Shown here in pieces: positions 58,401-64,000 of a stretch of 64,000 nucleotides of DNA; the first letter of the stretch is position 1, and each line of letters begins with the position of its first letter. The translations under genes were made by a program, and so were the position numbers. A model generated the notes under the pieces. It was given only the letters and a program-made list of their open reading frames with translations, was not told the origin of the DNA and made no database searches. Source of the stretch: Macrophomina tecta (Eukaryota > Ascomycota > Dothideomycetes > Botryosphaeriales > Botryosphaeriaceae); NCBI GenBank assembly GCA_024180945.1, contig JAKSGN010000007.1, positions 4,402,001 to 4,466,000 on the forward strand, written 5' to 3'.

Positions 58401-61400
58401 AGCGGAACGTCTCCGGACTCGCGTTGCAATACTTGGAAGAAGCCAACATCACCGTCGTCCACAACGTTAAGCCGTCCGTTCTCAACGCCGTCTCTCGATG
58501 TCTCCAGATCAGAATGATCTCGTCTATCGATAAGCTTGCTACCGATCCCTCAACTCTGGGTCAATGCCAAAGCTTCGACGTCAAAACCTACGTCCACGGT
58601 CGCGTCAAGAAGACATACATCTATCTGTCTGGCTGCAAAAAAGAACTCGGGTGCACCATCGTTCTTCGCGGGGCCGACACGGGAACCTTGAGGAAGCTAA
58701 AACAGATCACAGAGTTCCTTTGCTACGTCGTCTACAATCTCAAATTGGAAACCTGTCTAATGCGCGATGAGTTCGTCTTGATACCATCTTCTTTGGAGGG
58801 GGTTGATAACAAACCTGGAAAGCAAGCTGAAGAATTGACTGCTCAGGGTGGCCAGGTTGCCCAGCCTGCAGCTCTGTCAGAGTTGGAGTCCACTAAAGAC
58901 CAGAAACCGACTATTCAGGTTCATGATGAGTCCGGAGAACACGTTCAGGCGGACACTGGGAGCTCAATTTTGACCTTCGAGCAGTCGCAGTCTCAATCTG
59001 ATATTCAGCAGCTGTTCCAACAGCAGGACCAGCCTCTGGAGCAAACACAAGACCAGGCCAATACCATCAATACTTCCGGAAGCCAGGAACTCGCCATACC
59101 AGCAGACGTCCCAATGCCCTCGTTCTACGGCGACATGGTGGAAAAGCATAGGACTAAGATCCTCTCGGCCTCGCCTTTCATCAAATTTATGCAGCCGTAC
59201 CTTTTGACCCAGGCCAGAGAACAGGAAAGACGTCTCGCCTATCTTAGACGCCTGCGTGATCAGTACGGCCAGATACAAGACGAAGAAGAGGAAGAGCAAG
59301 ATTCACATGAGAACTTTGAGCTCGTGCAGCCTGAAATGGTGCATACCGTTGTTCAGAAAGCCTCACGGCAAGTCCGCGATTTCCTTCACGCTGTGCATGA
59401 CGCGGAGTACGATAAAGCCATGCACAACTACTTAACACAGAAGAGGCAGTGGGAGGCGTATCTTTCGGCGAACAGTGATCTCTTCGATCCTTTCACCCAC
59501 CAGAAGATTGCTGTCCTTTACAGTGTCGTCAACTCCATCACGTCCACGCCTTGTATCGGCCCCGAAATCATCTCGTTGGAGTTCTACAAGGAGCATGACC
59601 TTGACCCCGGCTTTGCCGCTGATTGCACTCTCGGTCAATACGTGGAGGACCTATGTTACACAGCAGGCCAAATTTGCACGGCAAACGGTTGTGGCAAGAA
59701 GATGCTCGACCACCACCGTCACTACATTCATGGTGAGGGACAAATGAGCGTTGTCGTGGAAAAATACCCTTCCAAAATCCGAGGGCTCCACAATACAATG
59801 CTCATGTGGAGTAGCTGCCGTATCTGTGGTCAAGAGACGCAGACGATCCCTATGTCTGAGAGCACATGGAAGTACTCTTTCGCGAAGTACCTGGAATTGA
59901 CCTTTTGGAGCACTAACCTGCACCCTCGCGCCGACATTTGCCCACACGATATTCACAGAAATCACGTTCGGTACTTCGGATTTTCCAATTACGCTTTGCG
60001 CATTCAGTATGACCCCATTGAACTTTACGAGGTCATCGTGCCGCGACCTACCATCACGTGGAAAGTGGACCGCGATCTGAGGCTCAAGAACGAGCAATTT
60101 TTGAAGATTGAGGATCGTCTTGACAAGTTTATGGCGTCCGTTAAAGCTCGTATCAAGAGTATCAGGGTCGATAGCGTCGTTCCCGAAAAGCAAGAGGCTT
60201 GCAAAGTCGAGATCGCGAATCTGATGAGGCGTGCAAACGAAGAGCAAGATTTCCTGCGGCGCAAGCTCCAGAACAAGTACATGTGCTCGAGATACTACGA
60301 GATCATTCCTCTGAATCGTGCTATCAGAGCCATTCATGAAAAAGCCCTGGCCTGGGATGAGACTTTCGCCAAGTTCGAAAAGGCTTTCTTCCCTTCCGAG
60401 AAGGATATCCAACGCTTAGCCGTGCTTCAGCTGAAGAAGATATTCCTGGACCGTGATGAATCTCAAACATCCGTCAACTCAATTGAAGAGGGCATTGAGG
60501 AAGCTCCTGCTGTTCTGGATGGTGGCCAGACCGGCGAGAAGGATGCAGAGAAGATCACCTCGCCCACCCCCACCGGCATGTCTCCTGAGCAAACCCGCGA
60601 CATGCTTGCGTCCGTTGTCGAGCAACATCACAATGAAAAGGATGCAGAGAAGGAGGAGGCAGGTCATGAGACACCGCATGCTATGCAGGAACCAGAAGCC
60701 CCTGCGGAAATTGCCGCAGAGCCTACGCAACCTGCTCATACAATCGATCAGTCTGATGCCGTTGAGCGCGAGGAGGTTCGTCATCTGGATCTTGCAGTAC
60801 CTGCTGATTCACCCTCGTCCCCCAAAGCACAGACTCCTCAATCTAGTCAAGAACTTCAGGTTCCTGGCATGGATCTCTCTAGGACTTCCACGGCTTCAAG
60901 TTCTACCGTTCCCCACCCAGCCCCCCTCTCTCGTGCTGTGTCGGATCTTGTGGAGCAAATGCGTAGCGGAGGTGATCATCACGCTTTGGATATTCCTCCG
61001 GAGTCCCGCATCCCGCGCCTTGTGGACATGTCCAAACGGGAACCAGGTTCAACCTTGATCAGCAGGGCCCAATCATCCACAGGTATCGTCCGTATGCAAC
61101 AGGGGACTACCAATGCATCGAGCGCGACGGTGGCAACCTCGAGCACGGGCAAATCTGATACATCAAAGCCAAGTCTTACTGAATCTGCGCGTGCGCTGGA
61201 GGAGCGCATGTCCAAGCGGCTGGGTCTGGGCTCCTTGAGGCCAAACAAAGCAGGGCACTCCATGATTCCTCGGTCAGTGCCAAGCAAGCCAAATAACCCC
61301 AAGGTTTCAACACTCGCAAAGCATTTCGAGCAGCTGAGCAAGGAATTTGAACGGCAACGCTTGCGTGAGCGCCACCAGCGGGCAGTCAAAAGCAGACAGG

Positions 61401-63247
61401 CCCGTGCGTACCCACTTGCCTCTTCGAAACCCATTGTCGAGATCTACCGGGATGCTGCGGACGCAGTCGAAGAAAAGGAATCGAATGAGGATCTCACTTC
61501 TTCGCTGCCACTCCGCTTGAGTGCGGATACGAGCACACTAGATGAAAGCAACTACACCGCGACCACTACGCCAACTGTCGAGTCTCACTCACCAGTCGAC
61601 AGACACCATGAGGAGCAGCCGGAGAGCTCGAAGAGGACTGATGGGGGAGAAAGCGTCGCTGATACTGCCAGCCTGCACCATCATTCCGATGCAGAAGGGG
61701 AGACGAGTGACGTAGAGCACATCCTTGAGGATATCGGTATTCCAGACATTTCCGACGATTCCCAAATTTTGCCTCCGATGGATTCATCGATGGATCTGAG
61801 TATCGACCTGCCAAAGCACGAGAAGTCCTTCATGATGAAGATGTTGAACAACTTTTGGTCTGAGCGGTCCGCCAGTGGATGGATGCCTTTGGACTACCCG
61901 TTTGCACCCATCGAGCACGTTTGGGAAGACTCGGACATTATCGTCCGCGAGGATGAGCCCAGTTCCATCATAGCTCTGGCACTGTCGAACGCAGACTATC
62001 AGGGCAAGCTGCAGGAATTTAGAAATGAAATAAGCGAAGGTGGTGATGTCGGAAGCGAGAGCACATCCAACTCGGAAGAGGCAAACATTGAACACAATCT
62101 ACGCCACAAGTCGAACACGAACATCAAGTATGTGTTCCAGAACCGCAGCGTCAGGGCTACTTGCAAAATTTTCTTTGCTCAGTCCTTCGACGCCATGCGT
62201 CGAAAGTGCGGAGTCGCCGACCGCTTTGTAGAGTCCATGTCTCGCTGCTTGAAGTGGGATTCCAAGGGGGGCAAGACGAAGTCTCTCTTCCTCAAGACGC
62301 TTGATGACCGCTTCGTTCTCAAGTCCCTCTCGCAGGTTGAAGTGAACGCTTTCCTCAAGTTTGCGCCGGACTACTTTTCCTTCATTCACCAAAACCTCTT
62401 CAACAACCTGCCGTCAGTCATTGCGAAGATGTTCGGCCTTTTCCAGGTAACGATCAAGAACCCCGCCAGTGGCCGCGACTTCGACTGCTTCATGCTCGTC
62501 ATGGAGAACCTATTCTACGACCGTGGCAATGACCTGCGTCGCTTCGATCTCAAGGGTTCAATGCGTAACCGGAAGATCCAGAGTACGGGCGAGCAGGACG
62601 AAGTCCTGTTGGACGAGAACCTGGTCGATATCATCTTTGAGAGGCCCATCTTCGTCCGTGAGCACACGAAGAAGACTCTCACACTCAGCGTGTACAACGA
62701 CACGCTCTTCCTCAGCAAGCAGAATGTCATGGACTACTCGCTCATGGCCGGCTTCAACGACTCCAACCGTGAGATTGTCGTCGGTATCATCGGTAGGATA
62801 CCCTATCCCCATCCTCCAACCTAAATTCTTGTCTCATACTAACGCTCATGGCTCACAGACTGCATCCGCACCTACACCTGGGACAAGAAGCTCGAGACGT
62901 GGATCAAGGACCGCGGTAAGAACAAACCCACCGTCACCTCGCCCAAAGATTACCGCCAGCGCTTCCGCGTCGCCATGTCGTCGTACATTCTCCAGGCGCC
63001 CGATTTCTGGCATGCCTTCAACACCGCTGTGCCGAGTGGCGGTGGGGCCCCCGCTTTCCAACAGCACAAACAGCAGCAGCAGATCGAAGGCCCGTCCACA
63101 AATGGTGAGGCCGGTGCCGAGCGGGAGGGCGGCCAAGATGGGTTCTCGTCGGGCGAGATGGATAGAAAGATTCCTGAGGTGCCGATGGAGGCGGAGGTCG
63201 AGATGGGGTTGGGGGGTATGATGGCGGAGGGTGCGAGGGGTGGTTGA
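55415..63247 (+). CDS. FAB1: Phosphatidylinositol-3-phosphate 5-kinase Fab1/PIKfyve
   Basis: Exons 55415-56849, 56916-62792 and 62859-63247 give about 2566 residues. Residues 1-450 are Ser/Pro-rich. A FYVE zinc finger at about 455-520 has WMRD, CFYCGEVF, RRKHHCR and RVCKPC, which binds PtdIns3P on endosomes and vacuoles. A Cpn60/TCP1-like domain follows at about 870-1105 (TYVHGRVKKTYIYLSGCKKE, GCTIVLRGADTGTLRKLKQ). The Fab1 cysteine-rich region is at about 1380-1480 (GQICTANGCGKKML, SSCRICG). The C-terminal PIP-kinase domain at about 2210-2480 contains VLKSLSQVEVNAFLKFAP, DLRRFDLKGSMRNRK, NVMDYSLMAGF and VGIIDCIRTYTWDKKLE. Intron 56850-56915 splits the FYVE finger (HHC-RTCG). Intron 62793-62858 (branch ACTAAC) splits the IID motif. 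The enzyme makes PtdIns(3,5)P2 and controls vacuole size and membrane traffic. All catalytic motifs are intact. Confidence 0.96.
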
Positions 63248-64000
63248 GGTGGTGAGTCGCGCACTGAGAATTTTTTTGTTCCCGTTATTTTCTCTCTTTC
63301 GTTTCTTTGTTTTTTTACGCTACACGGAGGTCACGACTGTTATGTTGCATAGCGTTTGGCGCATCATGATGATCTCTCTTCATGTCTATGTCTTAATTTG
63401 CTTCACACGTCAATATAAAGCGCTATGTTGGGCGGTTATTTAATGGTTTCAGATATAAGATTTCCTTTTGCCTTTTTCTTTTTTCTTTTTTAATCGTAGC
63501 GTTGCGCCTAAGTTCTGCTTCGTGGGTATATGGGTCTGAGATACGAATGCAAAGAGCCTTCGTCTGAAGTTGCTGATAGGTTGGTGCTATGTGGTGTGGA
63601 GAGCCATTAATCCTCGTTCAAGAGAAGCAACTGGCTCCCAGTTATTCGTCGGAAGTTCCTATAGTTATTCACTATGGATATTTAGGGGGATGTTCATTTC
63701 TACACGAGAGGGCCTTTATGCTCATTGGACTCTGTATCAAATGGCGTCTTAAGCCTCGGGTTCAAAAGGGCGGCACCCATGTTCACCTGCGAGGCACGCT
63801 GTTAGCGCCGCCGGCGAGCATAACAGTGGACCCTCCCGCGGCCTCGCTTTGGAGAGAGGTCCTCTTTTCGCACCCTCTTTTCACCTACCCAGCCTTGTTC
63901 AGCCTCATCAAATCGTCCAATAACCATTGACCTGTGGCCGTTCACGTCACAACCGCCCCCATTGGCCGCCATTTTCAACGTTACACAGCAGCGCCAACAA
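63248..64000. other. Downstream region of FAB1, no gene seen
   Basis: T-rich sequence just after the stop (63270-63320) and further AT-rich stretches to about 63,500 fit a 3' untranslated region and terminator. Open frames to the end are short and motif-free. Confidence 0.5.

Overview
The window looks like nuclear DNA of a filamentous ascomycete (Pezizomycotina). The genes carry short GT-AG introns (48-144 bp, most 48-66 bp) with fungal branch sites (CTGAC, TACTAAC). Product types are typically fungal: a Zn2Cys6 regulator, an OPT transporter, a FYVE-domain Fab1 lipid kinase and a Sam37/metaxin. Coding third positions are very GC-rich. A Dothideomycete-like origin is plausible but is not proven by anything I can see. 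I reassembled nine intact spliced genes, plus a tenth whose stop codon is odd and one clear pseudogene.

Left part (0.9-25.3 kb): a loose run of metabolic genes. In order these are a Zn2Cys6 regulator (minus), a flavin amine oxidase, an oligopeptide transporter, a CYP7/8-like cytochrome P450, an NtaA/DszA-type FMN monooxygenase, a formaldehyde-dehydrogenase-like zinc alcohol dehydrogenase, a small acidic secreted protein, and an epoxide hydrolase pseudogene (minus). Uptake by the transporter, C-N cleavage by the amine oxidase or flavin monooxygenase, and aldehyde removal by the dehydrogenase would form a sensible amine or N-substituted-compound catabolic route. That pathway is inference. The amine oxidase and the NtaA-like gene share a GC-only 12-mer about 330-360 bp upstream of their start codons.

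Middle part (25.3-45.0 kb): almost 20 kb in which I find no recognisable gene, RNA gene or transposon. It holds GC-rich sequence, homopolymers, microsatellites, one 19-bp minisatellite and scattered coding-like islands with no continuous reading frame. In an otherwise gene-dense window this is the largest unexplained feature.

Right part (45.0-63.2 kb): core cell-biology genes in two divergent pairs. A conserved fungal protein of unknown function (minus) shares a 302-bp promoter region with a Sam37/metaxin-like mitochondrial import gene (plus). A 1505-residue TPP1/ACD-like telomere protein (minus) shares a 736-bp region with the 2566-residue Fab1/PIKfyve lipid kinase (plus).
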